A DNA stretch of 34,505 nt from Bacteroidales bacterium (GCA_017546585.1 JAFYWC010000098.1:64360-98864), one strand, 5' to 3'. Positions 25,225 through 33,414 are shown, counted from the stretch's first letter. The notes: generated by a model not told the origin, from the sequence alone. Translations and numbers: made by a program.

Positions 25225-25228
25225 CATA

Positions 25229-25332
25229 ATTTGTTGGTAACCAAGTGTTCCAGTGACCCCTCCCACTTTGTGGGCCCCTCCCCCTACGCGGGGGGTGCGG
25301 ATGTCACTTCCACACAATGGTTACCACCAAAT
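25229..25332. repeat. Palindromic element 2 (same core as element 1, different arms)
   Basis: The arms 25229-25257 and 25303-25332 are reverse complements at about 24 of 30 aligned positions. The core 25257-25299 equals the element 1 core apart from one extra G. TTCCA is directly repeated at 25248-25252 and 25308-25312. It fills the purL-purF gap and ends 14 nt before the purF ATG. Confidence 0.87.
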
Positions 25333-25346
25333 AAGACGAACAACAA

Positions 25347-26750
25347 ATGTGTAAGTGTAATAACAATTATAGAGATGACAAGTTGCATCACGAGTGTGGT
25401 GTGCTTGGAATCTACGGTGTTGAGGATGCTGCAGGCCTGGCTTACTATGGCCTGCACGCCCTTCAGCACAGAGGACAGCAGGGTTGCGGTATCGTGACAG
25501 TGGACGCTGACGGAGATTTCCACAGAGTCAAGGGTGAAGGTCTCGTTACAGAGGTCTTCAACGAGGCAAAGATGGCAAAGCTTCCGGGCAAGATGGCCAT
25601 CGGTCACGTACGTTACAGCAACGCCGGCTGCAAGGGAACAGAGAACCTTCAGCCATTCCTCTTCCATCACAATTCCGGCGACTTTGCGCTGGCAAACAAC
25701 GGCCAGATCGTGAACTACCGCCAGCTTCGTGATGAACTTGAGGACAGAGGAAGCCTTTTCCAGTCTTCTTCAGATGCCGAGGTGCTTGCCCACCTTATCA
25801 AGAAACAGAAGTTTGAGAAGGATACTCCACGTATCTACGCGCTCAAGGCTGCCCTGAATCAGATTGACGGTGCATTCGCCTGCGTGGTAATGACCGGCCG
25901 CCGTATCTATGCCTGCCGTGACAAGAACGGATTCCATCCGCTCGCGATCGGTAAGCTGGGCGAGGGCTATGTAGTTGCCAGCGAGACTTGCGCGTTCGAT
26001 GTGCTTGGAGCAGAGTACATCCGTGATGTGGAGCCGGGAGAGATCGTAACTCTCGACCACCACGGCATCCGTAGCCAGTTCTATGCAGAGACAGCGCGTC
26101 ACGCTATGTGCGCGATGGAATATGTGTATTTTGCACGTCCGGACAGCGACATCGAGGGATGCAATGTGCATAACTACAGAAAAGAATCCGGTAGAATTCT
26201 TGCCAAGGAGGCACCTGCTGATGCGGATATCGTGATCGGTGTTCCTGATTCAAGTTTGAGTGCTGCCCAGGGTTACGCCGAGGCAAGCGGACTTCCATAC
26301 GAGATGGGACTCATCAAGAGCAAGTATGTTGGACGTACATTCATCCTTCCTACACAGTCTCTCCGTGAGAAGGGAGTGAAGATGAAGCTTTCGCCTGTGA
26401 AGACCATCGTGAAGGGCAAGAAAGTAGTGCTCGTGGATGACTCTATCGTCCGCGGTACCACATCGCTCAAGATCGTGAAGATGCTTCGCGAGGCCGGTGC
26501 TGCAGAGGTGCACGTGCGTATCGCCAGCGCCCCTCTCAAGTACACTTGCTACTACGGTGTGGATGTACACACTCCTCAGGAACTCATCAGCAACAGCAAT
26601 TCAGTTGAACAGGTATGTAAACTCATTGATGCAGACTCGCTTGCGTTCCTTTCTCACGAGGGTATGTACAAGGCCGGCAAGCGTCAGGACCTTTGTATCG
26701 CCTGCTTCAACCACCAGTATCCTACCAGTCTCTACGAAGAGGAGAAGTAG
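25347..26750 (+). CDS. purF: Amidophosphoribosyltransferase PurF (iron-sulfur type)
   Basis: 467 residues. It makes phosphoribosylamine from PRPP and glutamine, the committed step of purine synthesis. The first 16 residues look like a propeptide, placing the Ntn nucleophile at Cys17 (HHECGVLGIYG). The PRPP loop is VVLVDDSIVRGTTS (around 359). Four cysteines match the [4Fe-4S] ligand pattern known from the Bacillus subtilis enzyme: Cys255 (MCAMEYVYFARPDS), Cys401 (YTCYYGVD), Cys450 and Cys453 (LCIAC). It therefore should be an oxygen-sensitive cluster-bearing form. The stop is 3 nt before the transporter gene. Confidence 0.95.
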   Translation: MCKCNNNYRDDKLHHECGVLGIYGVEDAAGLAYYGLHALQHRGQQGCGIVTVDADGDFHRVKGEGLVTEVFNEAKMAKLPGKMAIGHVRYSNAGCKGTENLQPFLFHHNSGDFALANNGQIVNYRQLRDELEDRGSLFQSSSDAEVLAHLIKKQKFEKDTPRIYALKAALNQIDGAFACVVMTGRRIYACRDKNGFHPLAIGKLGEGYVVASETCAFDVLGAEYIRDVEPGEIVTLDHHGIRSQFYAETARHAMCAMEYVYFARPDSDIEGCNVHNYRKESGRILAKEAPADADIVIGVPDSSLSAAQGYAEASGLPYEMGLIKSKYVGRTFILPTQSLREKGVKMKLSPVKTIVKGKKVVLVDDSIVRGTTSLKIVKMLREAGAAEVHVRIASAPLKYTCYYGVDVHTPQELISNSNSVEQVCKLIDADSLAFLSHEGMYKAGKRQDLCIACFNHQYPTSLYEEEK

Positions 26751-26753
26751 CCC

Positions 26754-27767
26754 GTGGACGTAAAGAAGATAATAAGAAATTGGATGCTTCCCATCGCTAT
26801 GGTGACGGGAGCATCCATTTATCTTATATATCATATTATGCCGGAGACTGTCCATATGGCAGGCCCATATCTGAAGACCGGCGTGGCGCTGTTTCAGCCT
26901 GTGCTGATCTTCCTGATGCTCTTCCTGACGTTCTGCAGGATCGAGCCGAAGGAACTCAAGCCGCATAGGTGGCACTGGTGGCTTCTGCTGGTGCAGGGAG
27001 GGCTTTTCGTGCTGCTTGGACTTGTCACCTGGCTGGTGATGAGGCTGTTGCCTGTCAAAGGCGATGCCTGGAGGGTGGTGATGGAGAGTGCTATGCTCTG
27101 CCTGATATGTCCTACAGCCACAGCAGCGGCGGTGGTGACACGAAAGCTCGGTGGAGATGTGCCCGGAATCACTACATATGTGGTGCTGATCAACCTTCTT
27201 GCAGCTCTTCTGGTGCCGCTTGTTGTGCCGTTGATCCATCCTCAACAGGCTATGGATTTCTGGACCGCATTCAGCATCATCATTGCCAAGGTGTTTCCGC
27301 TCCTTATCACTCCGTGCCTCTTCGCGTGGCTGGTGAGATATCTCTTCCCGAAGCTTCACCGTCAGTTGTTGAAATATCCGGACTTACCTTTTTATATATG
27401 GGCTGTTGCGCTGACACTCGCGATTACGGTCACTACCAAGTCCATTGTCAAGAGCGATATGTCTGTAGTGCTTCTGATGGCGATGTCATTTGTCTCGCTC
27501 GTTTGCTGCGCATTCCAGTTTGCAGCAGGCAGATATATCGGAAGCCTGTACAAGCCGAGAAGACCGGATGCAAGTGCGGAGGTCGAGACCCGGGGCAGGG
27601 AAGTGCGCAAGATCACAGCAGGTCAGTCGCTCGGTCAGAAGAACACAGTTTTCGCCATCTGGATGGCCTACACCTTTATGACTCCTGAAACAGCCATAGT
27701 GGGTGGACTGTACAGCATATGGCACAATATCTACAATACCTGGCAACTCCGCAGTGCCGGGAAATAA
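26754..27767 (+). CDS. BASS/SBF-family (bile acid:sodium symporter-like) transporter
   Basis: 337 residues with about nine to ten membrane segments and no signal peptide. The C-terminal block SLGQKNTVFAIWMAYTFMTPETAIVGG (around residues 290-316, given here as SLGQKNTVFAIW and MTPETAIVGG) and LYSIWHNIYNTWQL match the end of SBF-like proteins. Members move organic anions such as bile acids, pantothenate or other metabolites with sodium; the substrate here is unknown. It starts with GTG at 26754, 3 nt after purF, with an alternative ATG at 26784. The placement inside the pur cluster suggests co-expression with purF, and a nucleobase- or folate-related substrate is only a guess. Confidence 0.78.
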   Translation: MDVKKIIRNWMLPIAMVTGASIYLIYHIMPETVHMAGPYLKTGVALFQPVLIFLMLFLTFCRIEPKELKPHRWHWWLLLVQGGLFVLLGLVTWLVMRLLPVKGDAWRVVMESAMLCLICPTATAAAVVTRKLGGDVPGITTYVVLINLLAALLVPLVVPLIHPQQAMDFWTAFSIIIAKVFPLLITPCLFAWLVRYLFPKLHRQLLKYPDLPFYIWAVALTLAITVTTKSIVKSDMSVVLLMAMSFVSLVCCAFQFAAGRYIGSLYKPRRPDASAEVETRGREVRKITAGQSLGQKNTVFAIWMAYTFMTPETAIVGGLYSIWHNIYNTWQLRSAGK

Positions 27768-27802
27768 TCAGTGAGGCTCTTTCGGGTCTCGCTTTCTTTT
27801 GT

Positions 27803-27810
27803 TAAATTTG
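27803..27810 (+). promoter_or_regulatory. Bacteroidota -7 box for purM
   Basis: TAAATTTG matches TAnnTTTG and ends 25 nt before the purM ATG. A weak TTTC is near the -33 position. Confidence 0.55.
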
Positions 27811-27835
27811 CGGCTCGTTAATTAAAACCATTCTT

Positions 27836-29008
27836 ATGAGCAACCAAAGGTATATGCAGCGTGGTGTTTCGGCGTCCAAGGAGGATGTGCACAACGCTAT
27901 CAAGAACATCGACAAGGGAGTCTTCCCTAAGGCATTCTGCAAAATCATTCCTGACATTCTCGGTGGAGATCCGGAGTACTGCAACATTATGCACGCAGAC
28001 GGAGCAGGTACAAAATCTTCGTTGGCATACCTTTACTGGAAAGAGACAGGCGACCTCAGCGTATGGAAGGGCATCGCTCAGGATGCGCTCATTATGAACA
28101 TCGACGACCTTCTTTGCGTCGGTGCAGTAGACAATATCCTCGTTTCATCTACAATCGGACGTAACAAGCTCCTCGTGCCGGGTGAGGTGATCAGCGCGAT
28201 CATCAACGGTACTGACGAACTTCTCGCAGAGCTTCGCGAGATGGGCGTAGGCGTTTACGCTACCGGCGGTGAGACTGCTGACGTGGGTGACCTCGTGCGC
28301 ACAATCATCGTTGACTCGACAGTTACCTGCCGTATGAAGCGCAGCGATGTGATCGACAATGCGAACATCCGTCCTGGCGACGTGATCGTAGGTCTCGCTT
28401 CTTCAGGCCAGGCTACATATGAGAAGGAGTACAACGGCGGTATGGGCAGCAACGGCCTTACTTCAGCGCGTCACGATGTGTTCTCGAAGTATCTCGCAGA
28501 GAAGTATCCGGAGAGCTACGACAAGGCTGTTCCTGAGGAACTCGTTTACAGCGGCGGCCTCAAGCTGACTGATGCTGTCGAGGGTTCACCTCTTGATGCA
28601 GGTAAGCTCGTGCTTTCTCCTACACGTACATATGCGCCGGTGATCAAGAAGATCCTTGATGCGCTCAGGCCTGAAATCCACGGAATGGTTCATTGCTCAG
28701 GTGGTGCTCAGACCAAGATCCTTCATTTTGTAGGCGACAACTGCAAGGTGGTGAAGGACAATCTTTTCCCTGTACCTCCACTCTTCAAGACAATCCACGA
28801 GCAGAGCGGAACAGACTGGGCAGAGATGTACAAGGTGTTCAATATGGGTCACCGTATGGAGGTTTACCTCGCTCCTGAGCACGCGGAAGAGGTCATCGCG
28901 ATCTCGAAGAGCTTCGGAATCGACGCACAGATCGTAGGTCGCGTCGAGGAGAGCGCAGGAACAAAGGAACTCATCATCCGCTCAGAGTTCGGAGAATTCA
29001 TTTATTAG
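27836..29008 (+). CDS. purM: Phosphoribosylaminoimidazole (AIR) synthase PurM
   Basis: 390 residues, about 45 longer than the enterobacterial enzyme. It cyclises FGAM to AIR with ATP. Conserved AIRS-family features are HADGAGTKSSLAY, MNIDDLLCVGA, GGETADVGDLV and VIVGLASSGQATYEKEYNGGMGSNGLTS (given as two stretches, VIVGLASSGQ and GGMGSNGLTS). The sequence is rather divergent from the classic PurM in its N-terminus, as is usual for the Bacteroidota type. It has its own promoter candidate and is separated from purH by a repeat-containing gap. Confidence 0.9.
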   Translation: MSNQRYMQRGVSASKEDVHNAIKNIDKGVFPKAFCKIIPDILGGDPEYCNIMHADGAGTKSSLAYLYWKETGDLSVWKGIAQDALIMNIDDLLCVGAVDNILVSSTIGRNKLLVPGEVISAIINGTDELLAELREMGVGVYATGGETADVGDLVRTIIVDSTVTCRMKRSDVIDNANIRPGDVIVGLASSGQATYEKEYNGGMGSNGLTSARHDVFSKYLAEKYPESYDKAVPEELVYSGGLKLTDAVEGSPLDAGKLVLSPTRTYAPVIKKILDALRPEIHGMVHCSGGAQTKILHFVGDNCKVVKDNLFPVPPLFKTIHEQSGTDWAEMYKVFNMGHRMEVYLAPEHAEEVIAISKSFGIDAQIVGRVEESAGTKELIIRSEFGEFIY

Positions 29009-29014
29009 TAACAA

Positions 29015-29117
29015 GGAGGAGATTGTCACGTCGCTGACGCTCCTCACAATGACGTAGTGTATGAAGTCGGAACGATTAATTCCAAACGTCATTCCGAGCG
29101 AAGCGTGGGAATCTTTG
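29015..29117. repeat. REP-like pair of facing repeat units between purM and purH
   Basis: Unit A (about 29020-29054) reads AGATTGTCACG...CGCTCCTCACAATGACG. Unit B (about 29087-29116) read in reverse is AAGATTCCCACGCTTCGCTC followed by GGAATGACG. Both share AGATT at one end and CGCTC-n3-AATGACG at the other, so the two units face each other. Sequences of the unit B type are common dispersed repeats in many bacteria. Confidence 0.7.
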
Positions 29118-29139
29118 CAATAAAAACACATAACTAGAT

Positions 29140-30690
29140 ATGAGAGCATTATTCAGTGTAAGTGATAAGACAGGCGTAGTAGAATTCGCCAGTCAGTTGG
29201 TTGAGCTCGGTTGGGAGATCATCGCAACCGGCGGAACTATGAAGCTTCTGCAGGACGCAGGACTTAAGGTAATCAACATCAGCGAGATCACAGGTTTCCC
29301 TGAGATCTGCGACGGACGCGTAAAGACATTGCACCCTAAGGTGCACGGTGGCCTCCTCGGCCGTCGCGACCTCGATAGCCACATCGCTCAGCTCAAGGAG
29401 AACGGCATCGAGTTCATCGATATGGTCTGCGTGAACCTCTATCCTTTCAAGCAGACTATCGCAAAGCCTGACGTGACTATGGAGGATGCAATCGAGAACA
29501 TCGACATCGGAGGTCCTTCAATGCTTCGTTCTGCTGCAAAGAACTGGAGCGCGGTTACAGTTGTCTGCAACCCTGAGAACTATGCTAAGATCATCGCTGA
29601 GATCCGCGAGACAGGAAACACTACAAAGGAGACACGTCTCCAGCTTTCTGCTGAGGCATACACTCACACAGCAGAGTACGATATGATGATCGCTACCTAT
29701 ATGCGCAAGGCTGCAGGTCTCAACGAGAAGCTTTTCCTCGAGTATGACCTCAAGCAGAGCCTCCGCTACGGTGAGAACCCACACCAGAACGCAAAGTTCT
29801 ACGCGACTCTCGACACAGTTCCTTTCTCTCTCGCGACTGCAGAGCAGCTCAACGGTAAGGAACTCTCATACAACAACATCCAGGACGCTAACGCAGCCCT
29901 CAATATCGTACGCGAGTTCGATGCTCCTTTCTGTGTAGGTCTCAAGCATATGAACCCTTGCGGTGCAGCGATCGGAACAGACGTTGTGGACGCTTGGAAG
30001 AAGGCTTACGAGGCTGACAAGGTGAGCATCTTCGGCGGTATCGTGGCTGTGAACCGTGAGGTGAACAAGGAGGTTGCAGAGCTTATGAAGCCTATCTTCC
30101 TTGAGATCATTATGGCTCCTTCATTCACTGACGAGGCACTCGAGGTACTCTGCACAAAGAAGAACCTCCGTCTCCTCAAGGTAGATATGAGCAAGGAGAA
30201 CGGCGGCCACAATATGTACGTAAGTATGAACGGCGGTATCCTCGTTCAGGAGCAGGACATCGACACCAAGACTGTGGTAGCCGATATGTGCGTTACTGAG
30301 GCTAAGCCTACCGAGGCACAGCTCACTGACCTTGATTTCGCTTGGAGAATCGTCAAGCACGTGAAGTCAAACGCTATCGTGGCTGTGAAGGACGGTGCTA
30401 CTCTCGGAGTAGGAGCAGGTCAGATGAACCGTGTAGGTTCTGCAAAGATCGCCCTGGAGCAGGCTGCAGCGGCTCTCGCTGAGGCAGGCAAGGATGTGAA
30501 GGCTGAGGCTATCGTTCTCGGATCTGACGGATTCTTCCCATTCGATGACACAGTGACTCTCGCTGCGGAGTACGGCGTAAAGGCTATCGTTCAGCCAGGC
30601 GGAAGCGTACGTGACGAGGATTCTGTGAAGAAGGCAAACGAGTGCGGAATCACAATGCTCTGCACCGGAATGCGTCACTTCAAACATTAA
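29140..30690 (+). CDS. purH: Bifunctional AICAR transformylase / IMP cyclohydrolase PurH
   Basis: 516 residues. The N-terminal MGS-like cyclohydrolase domain (residues 1-190) has ATGGTMKLLQDAG, FPEICDGRVKTLHPKVHGG and NIDIGGPSMLRSAAKN. The C-terminal transformylase domain has LKHMNPCGAAIG with the catalytic Lys-His and ends GMRHFKH. It makes the last two steps to IMP, using 10-formyl-THF. It starts at ATG 29140, 131 nt after purM. Confidence 0.97.
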   Translation: MRALFSVSDKTGVVEFASQLVELGWEIIATGGTMKLLQDAGLKVINISEITGFPEICDGRVKTLHPKVHGGLLGRRDLDSHIAQLKENGIEFIDMVCVNLYPFKQTIAKPDVTMEDAIENIDIGGPSMLRSAAKNWSAVTVVCNPENYAKIIAEIRETGNTTKETRLQLSAEAYTHTAEYDMMIATYMRKAAGLNEKLFLEYDLKQSLRYGENPHQNAKFYATLDTVPFSLATAEQLNGKELSYNNIQDANAALNIVREFDAPFCVGLKHMNPCGAAIGTDVVDAWKKAYEADKVSIFGGIVAVNREVNKEVAELMKPIFLEIIMAPSFTDEALEVLCTKKNLRLLKVDMSKENGGHNMYVSMNGGILVQEQDIDTKTVVADMCVTEAKPTEAQLTDLDFAWRIVKHVKSNAIVAVKDGATLGVGAGQMNRVGSAKIALEQAAAALAEAGKDVKAEAIVLGSDGFFPFDDTVTLAAEYGVKAIVQPGGSVRDEDSVKKANECGITMLCTGMRHFKH

Positions 30691-30712
30691 TAGATTCAAA
30701 ATCAACAATATG

Positions 30713-30745
30713 AATGGTGCTGGAAGCAATGCTTTTGGCACCATT
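30713..30745 (+). repeat. 33-nt palindromic hairpin after purH
   Basis: Symmetric layout: AATGGTGC, a 3-nt internal loop, AAGCA, a single A, TGCTT, a 3-nt internal loop, GCACCATT. It lies 23 nt after the purH stop. No U-run follows, so termination is uncertain; processing or mRNA protection are alternatives. Confidence 0.65.
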
Positions 30746-30763
30746 TGCATAAATGTCCTTGAT

Positions 30764-31537
30764 ATGCGACGTGGCATACTGATCTTTTGTTTTGCTTTTG
30801 TGCTCTGTACAATGCTTCCCGCTGCGGAAAAAGGCGATACGCTGAAGCTGATGACTTATAACATCCGCTTCGGTGAACTGTCTGATATGAAGACGATGGC
30901 AGAGTACATCTCCTCCGAGCAGCCGGATGTGGCAGCTCTTCAGGAGTGCGACTGGAATACCCACAGGGGTAACGCCCCGCACCAGAACGGAGTGAGGTTT
31001 CTCAACGAACTTTCCTATCATACCGGAATGTTCGGCATATATGCGAAAGCGATAGATTTCAGCGGAGGATATTATGGCATCGGACTTCTCAGCAGATATC
31101 CTGTTCTGCGCTATGAGAGGGTTCTCTTGCCGAATGACGGCCAGTCGGAGCAGCGTGTGATGCTTGTGGCCGACATCGAACTTCCCGGTGGGGAAGTAAT
31201 CACTTTTGTGAATACACATCTGGAGGTCAAGACTGCCCAGATACGTCTCGAGCAGATAAACTTCATCAACGGCTATCTCAAAGAGTGCCCGAACAGGCTC
31301 TTCCTTGCAGGTGATATGAATGCATCGCCTGATTCAAATGAGATCAGACTCCTTGGCGAAGAGTGGCAGAGCCTTACAGATCAAGATTTTACGTTTCACT
31401 CATCCGATCCGAAAGTGAAACTTGATTATATCTATGTAAAGACCGGGCACAATGTCGAACTTCTTTCGACCGATGTCAGGGAAAACGTTTCTTTGTCGGA
31501 TCATTTCCCGGTAGTGTCTACCGTCATACTTCATTAA
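30764..31537 (+). CDS. Exported endonuclease/exonuclease/phosphatase-fold protein
   Basis: 257 residues from ATG 30764. The signal peptide is MRRGILIFCFAFVLCTMLPAA. Motifs of the EEP superfamily are in order: LMTYNIRFG, LQECDW (metal-binding Glu), THLEV, GDMNASPDSNE, LDYIYV and LSDHFPVV (catalytic Asp-His). The superfamily includes nucleases, phosphatases and sphingomyelinases, so the substrate is open; export fits nutrient-scavenging or lipid phosphoesterase roles. An ATG at 30710 would add 18 residues but lies in the palindrome and delays the signal peptide, so I prefer 30764. Confidence 0.82.
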   Translation: MRRGILIFCFAFVLCTMLPAAEKGDTLKLMTYNIRFGELSDMKTMAEYISSEQPDVAALQECDWNTHRGNAPHQNGVRFLNELSYHTGMFGIYAKAIDFSGGYYGIGLLSRYPVLRYERVLLPNDGQSEQRVMLVADIELPGGEVITFVNTHLEVKTAQIRLEQINFINGYLKECPNRLFLAGDMNASPDSNEIRLLGEEWQSLTDQDFTFHSSDPKVKLDYIYVKTGHNVELLSTDVRENVSLSDHFPVVSTVILH

Positions 31538-31547
31538 TTCTCATATC

Positions 31548-32684
31548 GTGTCTTCTTACCCGGATAAGATAGTAGTCGCCTCGGATTCGTTCAAAGGGTC
31601 CCTTGCTTCTCTGGAGGTCGCAGATGCGGTCGAGAGGGCTGTGAACGAGGTGTTTCCTCTCTGCAAAGTCATCAAGGTGAATGTGGCTGACGGAGGGGAA
31701 GGCACTATGGATGCGCTTCAGCAGACTCTAGGCGGAAGGAAAGTGAATCTCACGGTGTCCGATCCTTTGGGACGTCCGGTTGAGGCTTCCTATGTCATTC
31801 TTGATGACGAAGTTACAGCTGTATTGGAAATGTCTGCAGCCAGCGGACTTACGCTTCTGTCCCCGGAGGAAAGAAACCCTATGAAGACATCTACCGTCGG
31901 CACGGGTGAACTGATTCGTGATGCCTTGGACAAGGGATGCAGAAAGTTTCTTGTGGGCATCGGAGGCAGTGCTACCAGTGATGCCGGTATGGGAATGCTG
32001 CACGCGTTGGGCTATCGCTTTCTTGATGCTTCAGGTAATGAACTTTCTCCTGTCGGAGCATCTCTTTCCTTTGTCGAGTCTATCGATGTGACGAACAGCC
32101 ATCCGGCTTTGTCGGAATCCTCCTTCATTGTGGCCTGCGATGTGAAGGCGCCGTTATACGGGCCTGAAGGAGCGGCCTGTGTGTTCGCGCCTCAGAAGGG
32201 AGCTGACAGGGAAATGGTTGAGGTACTCGATAACGGTCTCCGCCATTTTGCGGCAGTTGCTTCTGCCGCTGCCGGCCGTGGCTCCTCCGCCCTTCCGGGC
32301 TCCGGTGCCGCCGGCGGGCTCGGCTTCGCCTTCCGCGAATTCCTCGACGCCAGTCTGGAAAAGGGCGTCGAGATGGTTCTGGATGCGATTCACTTTGACG
32401 ATCTCATCTCCGGTGCCTCCCTTGTAATCACAGGAGAGGGTAGGATTGACGCACAGACTTTGACCGGAAAGACTCCTTACGGAGTGGCTCAAAGGGTTGC
32501 ACGTCAGGGTATTCCGGTAGTTGCTATTGGAGGCTCTGTGTCAATCGCTTCCGGCCAGGCGGAACTCGCCGGCTTCCGGAAGGTCGTGCCTGCAACGCCG
32601 GCCGATATGCCTCTTGAGGAGGCAATGGTGCCGGAAGTCGCGGCGGAAAATATCTATAAAGCCGTTTTGGCGCTCATTAAATAA
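31548..32684 (+). CDS. Glycerate kinase (GlxK/GRK1 type)
   Basis: 378 residues, standard length. Motifs are IVVASDSFKGSLASLEVADA at the N-terminus, NVADGGEGTMDAL, LVGIGGSATSDAGMGMLHAL and ITGEGRIDAQTLTGKTPYGV. It phosphorylates D-glycerate with ATP, feeding it into glycolysis. It starts with GTG at 31548, 10 nt after the upstream gene. It is not a purine gene and appears to be a passenger between purH and purD. Confidence 0.92.
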   Translation: MSSYPDKIVVASDSFKGSLASLEVADAVERAVNEVFPLCKVIKVNVADGGEGTMDALQQTLGGRKVNLTVSDPLGRPVEASYVILDDEVTAVLEMSAASGLTLLSPEERNPMKTSTVGTGELIRDALDKGCRKFLVGIGGSATSDAGMGMLHALGYRFLDASGNELSPVGASLSFVESIDVTNSHPALSESSFIVACDVKAPLYGPEGAACVFAPQKGADREMVEVLDNGLRHFAAVASAAAGRGSSALPGSGAAGGLGFAFREFLDASLEKGVEMVLDAIHFDDLISGASLVITGEGRIDAQTLTGKTPYGVAQRVARQGIPVVAIGGSVSIASGQAELAGFRKVVPATPADMPLEEAMVPEVAAENIYKAVLALIK

Positions 32685-32715
32685 GGATTTTCTGTTTGTT
32701 TTAAGGATGAAATGT

Positions 32716-32737
32716 GGTATATTCGCACGAATATACC
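32716..32737 (+). promoter_or_regulatory. Perfect 22-bp palindrome upstream of the CBM9-like gene
   Basis: GGTATATTCG and its exact reverse complement, separated by CA. It ends 12 nt before the ATG at 32750, so it overlaps where a ribosome would bind. It could be an operator or an RNA hairpin that controls translation. Confidence 0.6.
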
Positions 32738-32749
32738 TAGATTGATTTT

Positions 32750-33385
32750 ATGAAGAAGATCAGTGATTTTGTGAGCGGCATCGAAAAATGCACAGATGCC
32801 CAGATCAGGGAGGAAATGCAGAAGCTTACACCGGCTCCTGTTGCCTGTGTAAACTGGCCGGACGAGTTCCCTTATGCTCCGTCGGTGAGTGTCAGAGTAG
32901 CCAATTCTGAAAATGCTCTCGTGCTTATGTTCGAGGTAGCGGAGAATCATATCAAGGCTGTCGCAATGGAAAACAACGGAAACGTATGGGAAGACAGCTG
33001 CGTGGAGTTCTTTGTTGCGGATCCTTCTGGTGAGGGCTACTATAATTTCGAGGTGAACTGTGTGGGTACAGTACTGGCTTCAAAGCGCAAGTCAAGAACA
33101 GATGCAGTACATTTCACAGATGAGCAGATCGCCCAGATGCGCGTGTTCGGTTCTTTGGAGCACAAGCCTACGGATATGCGCGGCGAGGATCTCAAGTGGT
33201 GGCTCGTCGAGGTGATTCCGTTCTCGCTCTTCGGCCTTGAAGGCGGCGCAAGGACAATCAAGGCAAATTTCTACAAATGCGGTGACAACTGTGACACTAC
33301 TCACTTCCTCAGCTGGTCACCTATCGGTCTTCCGTCACCTGACTTCCATTGTCCGGCTTTCTTCGGCGAGATCGAACTCAAGTAA
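32750..33385 (+). CDS. Cytosolic carbohydrate-binding family 9-like protein
   Basis: 211 residues without signal peptide. The sequence shows the beta-sandwich CBM9-like pattern seen in many Bacteroidota hypothetical proteins: VSVRVANSENALVLMFEV, WEDSCVEFFVADPSGEGYYNFEVN (given as WEDSCVEFFV and YYNFEVNCVG), and a C-terminal LSWSPIGLPSPDFHCPAFFG. Family members are labelled carbohydrate-binding but the function of these intracellular forms is not established. A palindrome lies directly upstream; purD follows after 29 nt. Confidence 0.8.
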   Translation: MKKISDFVSGIEKCTDAQIREEMQKLTPAPVACVNWPDEFPYAPSVSVRVANSENALVLMFEVAENHIKAVAMENNGNVWEDSCVEFFVADPSGEGYYNFEVNCVGTVLASKRKSRTDAVHFTDEQIAQMRVFGSLEHKPTDMRGEDLKWWLVEVIPFSLFGLEGGARTIKANFYKCGDNCDTTHFLSWSPIGLPSPDFHCPAFFGEIELK

Positions 33386-33414
33386 TCTGAAATCAAAGTT
33401 ATAAAACAGAAAAT

